Shown: one piece after another, positions 43,907 to 53,236 of the stretch
How the letters are laid out: every line of letters begins with the position of its first letter
How positions within the stretch are numbered: position 1 is the first letter of the stretch
Source of the DNA: Microcella sp.
GTDB taxonomy: Bacteria > Actinomycetota > Actinomycetes > Actinomycetales > Microbacteriaceae
Length of the DNA: 64,000 nucleotides
Direction: 5' to 3'
Assembly: GCF_025808395.1 (NCBI RefSeq)
Contig: NZ_CP075524.1
Span: 2,046,001-2,110,000, forward strand
Program-made: the position numbers and the translations under genes
The notes under the pieces: model-generated
The model's database searches: none
What the model was told of the DNA's origin: nothing
The model's input: only the letters and a program-made list of their open reading frames with translations

Positions 43907-45718
43907 TCAGGCGCGGCGCACGCGCGGGAGGCCCAGCGACACGGGCACGCGCAACTCGCCGACCGCGCCGACCGGCACGACGGGCGACCGAGGGGCGACC
44001 GGCGGCACGGGGCGGTAGGCGGCGCCGAGCTCGGGGCGGGCATCCGAGTCGCCGCGGTTCGGCCAGAGCGCGAAGGCGCGTTCCGCCTGGGCGGTGATCG
44101 TGAGTGAAGGATTGACGCCGAGATTCGCGGAGATGGCCGCGCCGTCGACGACGTGCAGACCCTCGTGACCGAACACGCGGTGGTAGGGGTCGACGACTCC
44201 CGACTCGGGCGAATCGCCGATGGCGCAGCCTCCGAGAAAGTGCGCCGTCATCGGAACATCGAACACTTCGCTGACCCCCGACTGCGCAAAGCCGCGCATG
44301 TGACGGGCCATGCTCTCGTAGGCCTGATTCGCCTGAGGAATGAACGTGGGGTTCGGCTCGCCGTGGCCCTGACTCGACCGCAGCCTGAAGCGGCCGAAGG
44401 CCCCCCGACCAGCCCGCACCGTGAGCGAGTTGTCGCGGTTCTGCATGACGAGCCCGACGATCGTGCGGCGGCTCCAACTGCCGATGCCGAAGATCATCGA
44501 CGCGACGCGCGCGGGGTGGCGCAGCAGCTGGCCGATCCACAGCAGCCAGCGCGGAGTGCGACCGCCCCCCGGAATCGCGAGCGTGGCGAGAAGGGCGAGA
44601 GCGTTCGATCCGTGGCCGTAGCGGCAGGGCTCGAGGTGCGTCGACTCGTCGAGGTGCACCGACGAGGTGATCGCCACGCCCTTCGTGAAGTCGATTGCCC
44701 GAGAGTGGCGCAGGGCGGTGGATGCTCCGCCGAGGGCCTCAGAATTGGTGCGCGTCAACTCGCCCAAGCGGTCAGAGATTCTGGGCAGGTGCCCCTCGGC
44801 CTTCATGCGGTGCAGCAGCTGCTGCGTGCCCCATGCGCCCGCGGCCACGACGACCTGATCGGCCGTCCAGGTGCGCTCGGTGCGCCGACCTCGTCCGGTG
44901 GTACGCGTCGTGACCCTGTACCCGCCCTCGCCTCTCCCAGATGTGCCGCGAATTGTGTCATCGCCCGCGACTGAGCGCCCATCTGCGCCAGATCTGGCAG
45001 GAAGGGGCTGTATGCGGGTGACTGTTGTGAGCGGGAAGACCTCGGCACCCGCCGACTCAGCGAGGTGCAGGTAGTTCTTCACGAGCGTGTTCTTGGCGTT
45101 GTGGCGGCACCCCGTCATGCACTCGCCGCACTCGAGGCAGCCGCGTCGCGCAGGGCCAGCACCGCCGAAATAGGGGTCAGGCGACTCGACCCCCGCCCCC
45201 TCGCCGAAGAACACTCCCACCGGAGTCAGGCTGAAGCTGTCGCTGACCCCGAGGTCGGCCGCCACCTTCTGCATGATCTCGTCGGCGGGAGTGACGCTCG
45301 GGTTCGGAGTCACACCGAGCATGCGCGAGGCCTGGTCGTAGAACGGGTCGAGCTCGGTCTTCCAGTCTGTGATGTGCGCCCACTGCCGGTCGCGAAAGAA
45401 CGCGTCGCTCGCCGGTCGGTAGAGCGTGTTCGCGTAGACGAGCGAGCCGCCGCCGACCCCCGCCCCGGCCAAGATCATGACGTTGTCGAGCAGGTGGATG
45501 CGCTGAATGCCGAGCATCCCCAGCGCAGGAGCCCAGAAGAACCTGCGCAGGCTCCACGAGGTGCGGGCGAACTCGTCGTCGGCGAACCGACGGCCGGCTT
45601 CGAGCACCGCGACGCGGTATCCCTTCTCGACCAGTCGCAGCGCGGCGACCGACCCGCCGAAACCCGAGCCCACCACGAGCACGTCGACGTGGGTCGAGGC
45701 CGAACGCGACTCGGTCAT
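43907..45718 (-). CDS. GMC family FAD-dependent oxidoreductase (cholesterol-oxidase-like)
   Basis: 603 residues from ATG 45718, which overlaps the aldehyde dehydrogenase stop (ATGA). FAD-binding VVGSGFGGSVAALRLVEKGYRVAVLEAG is at about 12-39; a Cys-rich stretch RRGCLECGECMTGCRHNAKNTL resembles ferredoxin-like Cys clusters seen in this subgroup; C-terminal GMC domain: GHEGLHVVDGAAISANLGVNPSLTITAQAER. It likely oxidises an alcohol or sterol; pairing with an aldehyde dehydrogenase suggests alcohol to aldehyde to acid. Confidence 0.9.
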   Translation of the reverse strand: MTESRSASTHVDVLVVGSGFGGSVAALRLVEKGYRVAVLEAGRRFADDEFARTSWSLRRFFWAPALGMLGIQRIHLLDNVMILAGAGVGGGSLVYANTLYRPASDAFFRDRQWAHITDWKTELDPFYDQASRMLGVTPNPSVTPADEIMQKVAADLGVSDSFSLTPVGVFFGEGAGVESPDPYFGGAGPARRGCLECGECMTGCRHNAKNTLVKNYLHLAESAGAEVFPLTTVTRIQPLPARSGADGRSVAGDDTIRGTSGRGEGGYRVTTRTTGRGRRTERTWTADQVVVAAGAWGTQQLLHRMKAEGHLPRISDRLGELTRTNSEALGGASTALRHSRAIDFTKGVAITSSVHLDESTHLEPCRYGHGSNALALLATLAIPGGGRTPRWLLWIGQLLRHPARVASMIFGIGSWSRRTIVGLVMQNRDNSLTVRAGRGAFGRFRLRSSQGHGEPNPTFIPQANQAYESMARHMRGFAQSGVSEVFDVPMTAHFLGGCAIGDSPESGVVDPYHRVFGHEGLHVVDGAAISANLGVNPSLTITAQAERAFALWPNRGDSDARPELGAAYRPVPPVAPRSPVVPVGAVGELRVPVSLGLPRVRRA

Positions 45719-47415
45719 CCCTTGCGATAGCTCTCGATCGCAGCCGCACCGAGGGGTGCGGCGATGGCCCACGAATCGATGCCGGCGAAGCGGGTCAAGC
45801 GCCGCGCCGTGACGTGTGCCGTCTTGTTGTCGACGTACCAGAGGGGGGTCGGCGAAGGCTTCCAGTTTCCGCTGCCGACCGTGCGCTCGACGTGCTCGGG
45901 GTCGAGCAGTAGCGCGTTGTGCACGATGCCGATACCGCTGCCGACGTCGTCGAGCGTCTGCCCGGGAAACGCGCCCCACGTGCCGGCGGGCATGCCGAAG
46001 ATCGTGCCCGTCCACGCATTGATGCCGATGGTGCCGTAGCGCAGGTCGGCGACAGCGGTGTCGAAGTGCTCGCCGAGGCGCTCGCGCGTGACGGGGTGGA
46101 TGTGGATTCCGGCACTCAGTGAGCCGTCGAGGCGATCATTGGCGAAGGCGACGGCCGCAGGCAGGAAGGCCTGAGGCTCGCGCGATCCGGGCAGCCGCAC
46201 CACGCCCAGCACGGGGGCGAACGTCTCGACGGTGAACAGGTGCTCGTCGGCCTTCTCGGGGTCGAGGTGGTCGACGAGAGTGCGGGGCACGTTGGGGTCG
46301 CCGCCGAGCACGGCGGCATCGGGGTGCACGGTGACGACGGCGAGCTGCCGGCTCGAAGCACCGGGGTAGTAGGCGGGCCGAACCGGGGCGGCGGCGAGAT
46401 ACCTGCGCATGGCGTCGACGAACTCGTCGGCACGCTGCCACGCATCGGGCAGCACCACCACTTGCGTCGCGACGCAGTTGAAGCCGCTGTTGTGCAGGCG
46501 CTGCGTGACGATGTTGCGGGCGACGTCGTCGACGTTCTCACTCGACCAGCCGTCTTCGGGCACCACGATCGCCGGCCCGACGCCGCCGAGCTCGCTCGAG
46601 ATCGGCTTGCTCAGCAGCGGAGTGCCGGCGGCGCGCCGCTGCTCAGCCTGATCGTCGCGACCCCACACGATCGCATCGTGCGTGTGGCGGCTGCCCGTGA
46701 GGTGCACGCGGTCGATCAGCTCGTGCGCCATGAGGGCTTCACCGAGCTCGTGATCGCCATCGGTGATGAGCACGACGCCGAGGTCGATGAGCGGGGCGAA
46801 TGCTTGCGCGATCGCGTCGCCGACGGCGGCGTTGATCGGGTTGAGCTTGACGACGACCGCTGATGCTTCTTGGTACAGCGCGGTGAGCACGTCGAGAGCG
46901 GGGATGCCCGTGATGTTGCCGGCCCCGAGCACGAGGGTGACGCGAGGCTCGCGGTGCGGGTCGCGCAAGGCGCGTGCTACACCGCGGCGAGCCTGATCGA
47001 GTGAGACGCCCGGGCGCAGCCACACCCTCGCCTCATACCCCTGCAGCACGACGTCTTTCGGCAGATACGGATATACCTTCAGGGTGGTGCGGCCGCCGGG
47101 GGCCGTGCCGAACTCGACCTCGTCGATCGGAGAGCGGCCCCGCTCGAGCTGCCGCAGCGTCTTCTCGAGGGCGCTCGTCGCGGTGATCACCGAATACGGA
47201 CCGCTCGACCACTCTTCGCCCGCGAGGGGCTTGCGGGGGTCGATGCCTTTGATCGCGCACGCCGCCTCGACCCAGGCGGGCGCCGCGGCCAGGGTGGTCG
47301 CGCGCACCTCGCGCAGCAGTGCCCGCTTCTCGGCGAGAGGCAAGCGCACCCACCGCTCGGCGCCCTCGCGCAGGGCGATCAGCGACGGTTCGAGCTCGGC
47401 GATGGTGGCTGGCAC
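45715..47415 (-). CDS. Aldehyde dehydrogenase family protein
   Basis: About 566 residues; GTG 47415 is chosen because GAGGAG lies 5 nt upstream. NAD-binding and catalytic motifs: VLGAGNITGIPALDVL, SSELGGVGPAIV (Glu) and HNSGFNCVATQVV (probable catalytic Cys). Longer than the usual 480-500 residues, with an N-terminal extension. It is co-transcribed with the GMC oxidoreductase and divergent from the polyketide synthase operon. Confidence 0.88.
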   Translation of the reverse strand: MPATIAELEPSLIALREGAERWVRLPLAEKRALLREVRATTLAAAPAWVEAACAIKGIDPRKPLAGEEWSSGPYSVITATSALEKTLRQLERGRSPIDEVEFGTAPGGRTTLKVYPYLPKDVVLQGYEARVWLRPGVSLDQARRGVARALRDPHREPRVTLVLGAGNITGIPALDVLTALYQEASAVVVKLNPINAAVGDAIAQAFAPLIDLGVVLITDGDHELGEALMAHELIDRVHLTGSRHTHDAIVWGRDDQAEQRRAAGTPLLSKPISSELGGVGPAIVVPEDGWSSENVDDVARNIVTQRLHNSGFNCVATQVVVLPDAWQRADEFVDAMRRYLAAAPVRPAYYPGASSRQLAVVTVHPDAAVLGGDPNVPRTLVDHLDPEKADEHLFTVETFAPVLGVVRLPGSREPQAFLPAAVAFANDRLDGSLSAGIHIHPVTRERLGEHFDTAVADLRYGTIGINAWTGTIFGMPAGTWGAFPGQTLDDVGSGIGIVHNALLLDPEHVERTVGSGNWKPSPTPLWYVDNKTAHVTARRLTRFAGIDSWAIAAPLGAAAIESYRKG

Positions 47416-47490
47416 TTCGGCTCCTCTTTCTGGGGTTCGGCGGTGAACGATCAGACGAATCGACCCTACTCGCGCACGGTCTCTGTCAAC

Positions 47491-47508
47491 CCTGCGAAAT
47501 GGCGCAGG
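47491..47508. promoter_or_regulatory. Small inverted repeat in the divergent ALDH-PKS intergenic region
   Basis: CCTGCG (47491-47496) and CGCAGG (47503-47508) are perfect arms about 20 bp before the polyketide synthase ATG. It could be an operator serving both divergent operons; evidence is only positional. Confidence 0.3.
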
Positions 47509-47529
47509 CGGCTGTGTCATCATTCGCCC

Positions 47530-48594
47530 ATGCCTCAGATTCTCGCGGTAGCACCGGTGCTGCCCGAGCATGCCGTCACCCAGCAGCAGATCACGACCGA
47601 GCTCGCCGACGGCATGACCGACGACCCGGCCGCGCGCGCCGTGATGCAGCGCATCCACTCGGCGAGCGGGATCGACACCCGGCACTTGGCGCTGCCGCTC
47701 GCCGACTACCGCAGCATCGAGGGCTTCACGGCGACCAACGCCCTCTTCGCCGAACTCGCACTGCCGCTCGCTGAGCGCGCGGTGCTGACGGCGCTCGCCG
47801 GGACGGGCCTCGGGGTCGCCGATGTCGACCACCTCTTCTTCACGACGGTGACCGGGCTCGGTGCGCCGTCGCTCGACGCGCAGCTCGCGACGAGCCTGGG
47901 CTTCAGGTCAGACCTGCGGCGCGTGCCGAGCTTCGGGCTCGGATGCGTAGCGGGTGCAGCCGGCCTTGCTCGCGTCGCCGACTACCTGGCGGGGCACCCC
48001 ACAGGAGTCGCCCTGCTCGTCTCGGTCGAGTTGTGCTCGTTGACGCTGCAGTGGAACGACCACTCGATGGCCAACGTGGTCGGCACCGGCATCTTCGGCG
48101 ACGGCGCGGCCGCCGTCGTGATGGTGGGGGATGCCCATCCGCTCGCTCTCGACGCCGCCGAGCCGCGCGCCCGGGTCGTCGGCAGCCGCAGCGCCCTCTA
48201 CCCCGAGAGCTCAGAGATGATCGGCTGGCGCATCGGCGAGAGCGGCTTTCGGCTCATGCTCGCGGCCGGGGTGCCCGCGCTCATCGACGGCCACTTCGCC
48301 GCGGCAGTCGACGAGCTGCTCGCCGAGGCGGGGTGGAGTCGGGCCGACGTCGACGACTGGATCGCGCACCCGGGAGGGCCGCGCGTGCTCGAGTCGTTCA
48401 GCGCCGCGCTCGACCTGCAGCCGGCGGCGCTCGCGACGAGCTGGGCCGTGCTCGCGCGAGCGGGCAACATGTCGTCGGCCGCCGTTCTGCACGTGCTTGC
48501 CGAAGGGGGCGCACGCCCGGCCGGCACGCGCGGAGTGCTCTTCGCCCTGGGCCCAGGGGTCACCGCTGAGATCGTCTTGCTGGAGTGGTCATGA
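47530..48594 (+). CDS. Type III polyketide synthase (chalcone/stilbene synthase family)
   Basis: 354 residues from ATG 47530. The catalytic triad is visible: Cys139 (FGLGCVAGAAGL), His280 (WIAHPGGPRVLE) and Asn313 (AGNMSSAAVLHV). Such enzymes condense malonyl-CoA onto an acyl-CoA; the bacterial relatives make alkylresorcinols or alkylpyrones. It is the first gene of a three-gene overlapping operon with a membrane methyltransferase and a flavoprotein, an arrangement like srsABC of Streptomyces. The product is probably a methylated, oxidised phenolic lipid (inference). Confidence 0.93.
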   Translation: MPQILAVAPVLPEHAVTQQQITTELADGMTDDPAARAVMQRIHSASGIDTRHLALPLADYRSIEGFTATNALFAELALPLAERAVLTALAGTGLGVADVDHLFFTTVTGLGAPSLDAQLATSLGFRSDLRRVPSFGLGCVAGAAGLARVADYLAGHPTGVALLVSVELCSLTLQWNDHSMANVVGTGIFGDGAAAVVMVGDAHPLALDAAEPRARVVGSRSALYPESSEMIGWRIGESGFRLMLAAGVPALIDGHFAAAVDELLAEAGWSRADVDDWIAHPGGPRVLESFSAALDLQPAALATSWAVLARAGNMSSAAVLHVLAEGGARPAGTRGVLFALGPGVTAEIVLLEWS

Positions 48595-49121
48595 GTGTTG
48601 TGCTGTACATCGTGCTGGTGCTCGCCACGGGGGTCGAACGACTCGTCGAGCTGGTCATCTCGAATCGCAATGCTGCGCATGCCTTCGCACAGGGCGGGGT
48701 CGAGCACGGCAAGGGGCACTTCCCGTTCATGGTGGTGCTGCACACGGGCCTCCTGCTCGCCTGCATCGCCGAGGTCGTGCTGCTCGATCGCCCGTTCATC
48801 GGCGCCCTCGGCTGGCCCATGCTCGTCATCGCGCTGCTGTGCCAGGCGGGCCGCTACTGGGTGATCGCATCGCTCGGGCGGCAGTGGAACACACGCGTCA
48901 TCGTCGTGCCCGGAGCGACGCGGGTGACGCGCGGGCCCTACCGCTTCGCGTGGCTGCGGCACCCCAACTACTGGATCGTCGCGATCGAGGGCATCGCACT
49001 GCCGCTCGTGCACTCGGCCTGGATCACGGCGATCGCCTTCACCTTGCTCAACGCGGTGCTGCTGCTGGCCTTCCGCATCCCGACCGAGAACCGGGCGCTC
49101 GCCGCGCTGCGATCTGCATGA
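48591..49121 (+). CDS. Isoprenylcysteine carboxyl methyltransferase (ICMT) family membrane protein
   Basis: About 176 residues with four or five membrane helices. The ICMT/phospholipid-methyltransferase signature is RVTRGPYRFAWLRHPNYW followed by E in a helix (AIEGIALPL) and the terminal RIPTENRAL. It uses SAM; here the likely acceptor is the polyketide phenol or acid made by the upstream synthase. It overlaps both neighbours by 4 nt (ATGA). Confidence 0.9.
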   Translation: MSVVLYIVLVLATGVERLVELVISNRNAAHAFAQGGVEHGKGHFPFMVVLHTGLLLACIAEVVLLDRPFIGALGWPMLVIALLCQAGRYWVIASLGRQWNTRVIVVPGATRVTRGPYRFAWLRHPNYWIVAIEGIALPLVHSAWITAIAFTLLNAVLLLAFRIPTENRALAALRSA

Positions 49122-50161
49122 CCGCGGCGCTCGACGCCGACGTGCTCATCGCCGGTGGCGGGCCGATCGGGCTGGCGACGGCGCTCGAACTGCACGCGCG
49201 CGGGCTCACCGCGGTCGTGCTCGAACCGCGCGAGGGAACGATCGATAAGGCGTGCGGCGAAGGGCTCATGCCCGGCGCGCTCGCGGCGCTCAGCAGGTTG
49301 GGCGTCGACCCCGCGGGGCACCCGCTGCGGGGCATCCGGTATCAGGATGCCCGCCGCGCCGTCACGCACCGCTACCGCTCTGCCGCCGGTCGTGGAGTTC
49401 GACGCACGGTGCTGCACGAGGCCCTGCGGTCGCGCGCGGCCGAGGTCGGCATCGAGACGCGGCATGAGCGGGTCGACGAGATCACGCAGCACGACGACGC
49501 GGTCGTCGTGGGCACGCTGCGCGCGCGCTGGCTCATCGGAGCCGACGGCCTGCACTCGACCGTTCGCGCGGTGAGCGGGCTCGATCGGCCCGCGCGCGAG
49601 TCGACCCGGGGCGCTCGCCGATTCGGGCTGCGGCAGCACTTCGCGGTCGCGCCGTGGAGCGACCTCGTCGAAGTGACCTACCTGCCCGCGGCCGAGCTCT
49701 ACGTCACGCCCGTCGACGAGGGCACGGTCGGCGTCGCCGTGCTCGCCCCTCGGCCGCTCGACCTGACGACGGCGATCGAGCAGGCGCCCGCACTGCGCGA
49801 GCGGCTCGCCGGCGCCGATGAGGCGAGCAGCCTGCGCGGGGCGGGCCCGCTGCGCCAGCGCACACTGGCCCGCACGAGCGGACGGGTCGCGCTCGTCGGC
49901 GACGCCTCCGGGTACGTGGATGCTCTCACCGGCGAAGGGCTGCGTGTCGGGCTCGCCCAGGCGCAGGTGCTCGCCGAGTGTCTCGCCGTCGGGTCGCTCG
50001 CGCGCTATGAGCGCGCGTGGGCGCGGTCGACGCGAGACTTCCGCGTGCTGACGGCGGGGCTGCTCGCTGCGGCGACCTCGCCCGCGCGCGGCCTCATCGT
50101 GCCGACCGCCCGAGCGTTGCCGAGCGTTTTCGGCGCGGTCGTCGAACGTCTCGCCCGCTGA
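49118..50161 (+). CDS. FAD-dependent monooxygenase/geranylgeranyl-reductase-like flavoprotein
   Basis: 347 residues: FAD motif VLIAGGGPIGLATALELHARG, the DG motif in WLIGADGLHSTVR, and GRVALVGDASGYVDALTGEGLRVG. It matches group A flavoprotein hydroxylases and the geranylgeranyl-reductase family. As third gene of the PKS operon it probably hydroxylates or otherwise oxidises the phenolic product. ATG 49118 overlaps the methyltransferase stop; a longer frame upstream is not supported. Confidence 0.9.
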   Translation: MTAALDADVLIAGGGPIGLATALELHARGLTAVVLEPREGTIDKACGEGLMPGALAALSRLGVDPAGHPLRGIRYQDARRAVTHRYRSAAGRGVRRTVLHEALRSRAAEVGIETRHERVDEITQHDDAVVVGTLRARWLIGADGLHSTVRAVSGLDRPARESTRGARRFGLRQHFAVAPWSDLVEVTYLPAAELYVTPVDEGTVGVAVLAPRPLDLTTAIEQAPALRERLAGADEASSLRGAGPLRQRTLARTSGRVALVGDASGYVDALTGEGLRVGLAQAQVLAECLAVGSLARYERAWARSTRDFRVLTAGLLAAATSPARGLIVPTARALPSVFGAVVERLAR

Positions 50162-50165
50162 CCGG

Positions 50166-50819
50166 TCAGAGACCGAGCAGGGCGCGCAGCTCGTCGACGT
50201 CGTGGGCGACGGCGATGGCGTGCGCCCACTCCGACGGCTCGCCGTAGCCCCACGACACGGCGATCGTCGGAACACCGTGCACCGCTGCGCCCTCGACGTC
50301 GTGCACGCGATCGCCGACCAGCACGGGGCGCGTGAGATCAGCATCCATCGCCCGCAACCGGATGAGGGCCTCGGCGACGACGTCGGCCTTTGCACTGCGC
50401 ACCTCGTCGGCCGACGCCCCCGTGATGATGTCGAAGTGGTGGGCGATCGTGAAGTGCTCGAGCATGAGGGTTGCCGGCAGCTCGGGCTTCGAGGTGGCCA
50501 GGCTGAGCGGGATGCCCGCCGCGGCGATGTCGGCCACCAGCAGGCCCATGCCGGGGTAGAGCGTCGCGTCGTATGCGCCGCGGTCGAGGTAGCGCTCGCG
50601 GTAGATCTCGAGGGCGCGCTCGCGCTCGGCGAGGTTCATGCCGGCCCGATCGCGGAACGAGTCGAGAATCGGCGGGCCGACATAGCGCAGGAGCTCGTCG
50701 TGGTCGGGAATCGGCATGCCGAGCACGCCGAAGGTGTGGGCGAGCGTGTCGGTGATGCCGGGGGCCGAGTCGGTGATCGTGCCGTCGAGGTCGAGCAGGA
50801 TCGTCGTGTACGAGGGCAT
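50166..50819 (-). CDS. HAD-superfamily hydrolase, phosphoglycolate-phosphatase type
   Basis: 217 residues with HAD motifs LLDLDGTITDS (nucleophile Asp), LATSKP (Thr/Ser) and K in SAKADV, and VLVGDRVHDVEGAA. A helical cap follows motif I. This resembles Gph/PpaX phosphatases; the true substrate is unknown. It converges on the PKS operon with 4 bp between the stops. Confidence 0.9.
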   Translation of the reverse strand: MPSYTTILLDLDGTITDSAPGITDTLAHTFGVLGMPIPDHDELLRYVGPPILDSFRDRAGMNLAERERALEIYRERYLDRGAYDATLYPGMGLLVADIAAAGIPLSLATSKPELPATLMLEHFTIAHHFDIITGASADEVRSAKADVVAEALIRLRAMDADLTRPVLVGDRVHDVEGAAVHGVPTIAVSWGYGEPSEWAHAIAVAHDVDELRALLGL

Positions 50820-50966
50820 CGCTCGAGCCTACGCGGCCGTCTCGACATGGAGATTGACCACCCCCGAATGCGTGGCACTGCAGTGCTTGGCAGTCGGGCG
50901 GCGAGACGCTACCGTGAAAGCCATTCGACATCCGTCGACGCGTCTACCCCTGAAGTGAGATCAACG

Positions 50967-52481
50967 ATGAACTCGTTCGTCATCCGTCGTATCCGTTCGA
51001 TCAGTGCCGCAGCGTTGGGCGCCGCACTCGTCGTCGGGCTCGGCGCCACCAGCGCCTCGGCAAGCCACTTCAGAGCGAGCGGCCCCGACTTCGTCGTCGA
51101 CGGGCAGGTGGCCACCTGGGTCGTGACGACCGCATGGGAGGCCAACGACGCCGACAGCTTCGTGGGCGAGGGCGGCACCACTGAAGTGCTGTCGATCGAC
51201 TCGTACGCCGACACCCCCGGCGAGGGAACCGGCACGGGAGTGCTGCTCGAAGTGATCAGCGAAGTCGTGTCGGATGAACCGTTGTATGCGCAGACCGTCG
51301 AGACCTTCCGCGGCGACCTGTCGTCGCTCGGTGACGGACTCTATGAGTTGTACATCGATAATTGCTGCCGAGTCGACGACATCGAGAACAGCATCGCCGA
51401 AGACTTCTCGCAATGGGTGCGGTTCAGCAAGACGGGGTCGACCTACTCGGTCGCGCCCCGATTGAGCGTGCCGATCATCTACGCGCCGCTGTCGATCACA
51501 GGCGTCACCACGCTCGTCTCGTATGCGGCACCCGGCGCAGTGAGCTGGAGCCCCGTGAGTGACGAGAACTACCCGTACTACGGCTCAGGAGCCCTGCCGT
51601 GCTCGACGTTCAGCGGCGGAGCGCTGCAGGTGGGTGCCGCGCACTGCACAGGCGGCGACGTCTACACCGACATCTACACCGAAGGCAGCTACTGGGCCTT
51701 CAAAGTGCAGATCGCCGATGCGGCAGGTCGTCAGAGCGTCGCCGAGACCCTCTTTCGCGTCGAGAGCACGCCCGAGCCGTACATCGATCGACACGTCTGG
51801 TTGAACGGCGGCGCGCGGGCTCAGTTCTGGGCGTACGCACCTGACGTGCTCGTGTCGAGCTGGGTGATCGAGTGCACCAACACGAGCGACGCAGGCGATG
51901 TCGTCTCGGGCAGTGCGACGAGCCTCCCGATCACGGTCAACGGCTTCACCGGCGGCGAAGAGTATGACTGCGTGGCCTCGGCGACGAACGGTGCAGGAAC
52001 CGGCAGCAGCGACCCCGGTGACTACGTCATCACCGCCCCCAGCCTGCTGCTCGAGCTGCAGTTCTCAGTCGGCGACTTCTATGCGGGCAAGACGGCGGTC
52101 GTCGAGGGCACCGGACTCGACCCGTATACCGACTACTCGCTCGTGATGTTCTCAGACCCGCTGCCGCTGCTGGAGGGCGAGACCGATGGAGACGGCTCGT
52201 TCTACGAGGAGGTCACCGTTCCTGAAGAGGCGTGCATTCCCGGCCGCCACGAGCTGCAGCTTGCCGGAACCGCCGGAGACAGCCCTGTGACGACCTCGCA
52301 GTGGATCGAGATCGACGAGAACTGCATCGTCATCGAGATTCGCGACTCGGCGTGGGGCGATGACGAGCTCGCCGACACCGGAGCAGCGAATGCCGCCCTG
52401 CCCGTGGGCATCGCAGCTCTCATCACCGCCCTGGGTGCTGCCCTGCTCATCGCCCGACGGCGGGGCGAGACCACCGTCTAG
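50967..52481 (+). CDS. Secreted surface protein with LADTG class E sortase signal
   Basis: 504 residues: a signal peptide (RRIRSISAAALGAALVVGLGATSASA, about 7-33), a beta-rich body with an Ig/FnIII-like region around residues 265-355 (Cys-containing), and a C-terminal sorting signal LADTG (468-472), a hydrophobic helix and RRRGETTV. It should be attached to peptidoglycan by the class E sortase. No known domain recognised; probably adhesive or structural. Its stop overlaps the nucS stop by 4 bp on the opposite strand. Confidence 0.85.
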   Translation: MNSFVIRRIRSISAAALGAALVVGLGATSASASHFRASGPDFVVDGQVATWVVTTAWEANDADSFVGEGGTTEVLSIDSYADTPGEGTGTGVLLEVISEVVSDEPLYAQTVETFRGDLSSLGDGLYELYIDNCCRVDDIENSIAEDFSQWVRFSKTGSTYSVAPRLSVPIIYAPLSITGVTTLVSYAAPGAVSWSPVSDENYPYYGSGALPCSTFSGGALQVGAAHCTGGDVYTDIYTEGSYWAFKVQIADAAGRQSVAETLFRVESTPEPYIDRHVWLNGGARAQFWAYAPDVLVSSWVIECTNTSDAGDVVSGSATSLPITVNGFTGGEEYDCVASATNGAGTGSSDPGDYVITAPSLLLELQFSVGDFYAGKTAVVEGTGLDPYTDYSLVMFSDPLPLLEGETDGDGSFYEEVTVPEEACIPGRHELQLAGTAGDSPVTTSQWIEIDENCIVIEIRDSAWGDDELADTGAANAALPVGIAALITALGAALLIARRRGETTV

Positions 52482-53173
52482 AACAGTCGGGGCACGCCGT
52501 CGTCGAGACCGCGCATGGCGTCGTAGTCGAGCAGCAGGCACCGGATGCCGCGGTCTTCGGCGAGCGTGCGCGCCTGCGGAGCGATCTCTTGCGCCGCGAA
52601 GACGCCGCTGACCGGGGCGAGCAGCGGGTCGCGGTTCATGAGTTCGAGGTAGCGCGTCAACTGCTCGACGCCGTCGATGCCGCCCCGGCGCTTGATCTCG
52701 ACGGCGACGGATGCTCCGCTCGCGTCGCGCGCCAAGATGTCGACCGGCCCGATCGCCGTCATGTACTCGCGGCGCACGAGCGCGTAGCCCTCGCCCAGCA
52801 GCTCGATGTGCTCGGCGAGCAGCTTCTGCAGGTGCGCCTCGACGCCGTCTTTCTGCAGGCCGGGGTCGACGCCGAACTCGTGGGCGGAGTCGTGCAGCAC
52901 CTCGTGGATGCTCACGACGAGCAGGTCGGCGGTCTTCGCGTGCGTGACGCGCCACAGCTCGACGACCCCCGCCTCGCGCTGGTCGTCGTCGGGCTCGTCG
53001 ATGACGAGAGTGCACGGCGGGCTCATCCAGTTGAGCGGCTTGTAGCTGAGCGAGTCGGCGTGCACCAGCAGGCTGCCGTCGCTCTTGTGGATGAGCAGGC
53101 GCGTCGCGAGGGGCAGGTGCGCACTGAGCCTGCCCGCGTAGTCGACGGAGCAGCGGGCGATGACGAGTCTCAC
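52478..53173 (-). CDS. nucS: Endonuclease NucS
   Basis: 231 residues. N-terminal RLVIARCSVDYAGRLSAHLPLATRLLIHKSDGS and C-terminal RecB-like nuclease motifs (GPVDILARD, VAVEIKRRG) identify NucS/EndoMS, which cuts both strands at mismatches and replaces MutS/MutL in Actinobacteria. The C-terminus ends DDGVPRLF, consistent with clamp binding. Together with dnaN in this window it forms the mismatch repair pair. Confidence 0.95.
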   Translation of the reverse strand: MRLVIARCSVDYAGRLSAHLPLATRLLIHKSDGSLLVHADSLSYKPLNWMSPPCTLVIDEPDDDQREAGVVELWRVTHAKTADLLVVSIHEVLHDSAHEFGVDPGLQKDGVEAHLQKLLAEHIELLGEGYALVRREYMTAIGPVDILARDASGASVAVEIKRRGGIDGVEQLTRYLELMNRDPLLAPVSGVFAAQEIAPQARTLAEDRGIRCLLLDYDAMRGLDDGVPRLF

Positions 53174-53236
53174 TGCACCACGGTACCGAGAAGTGTGACC
53201 GCAACCCGAACCCCGTGCTCGATAGGCTCAAAGCAC

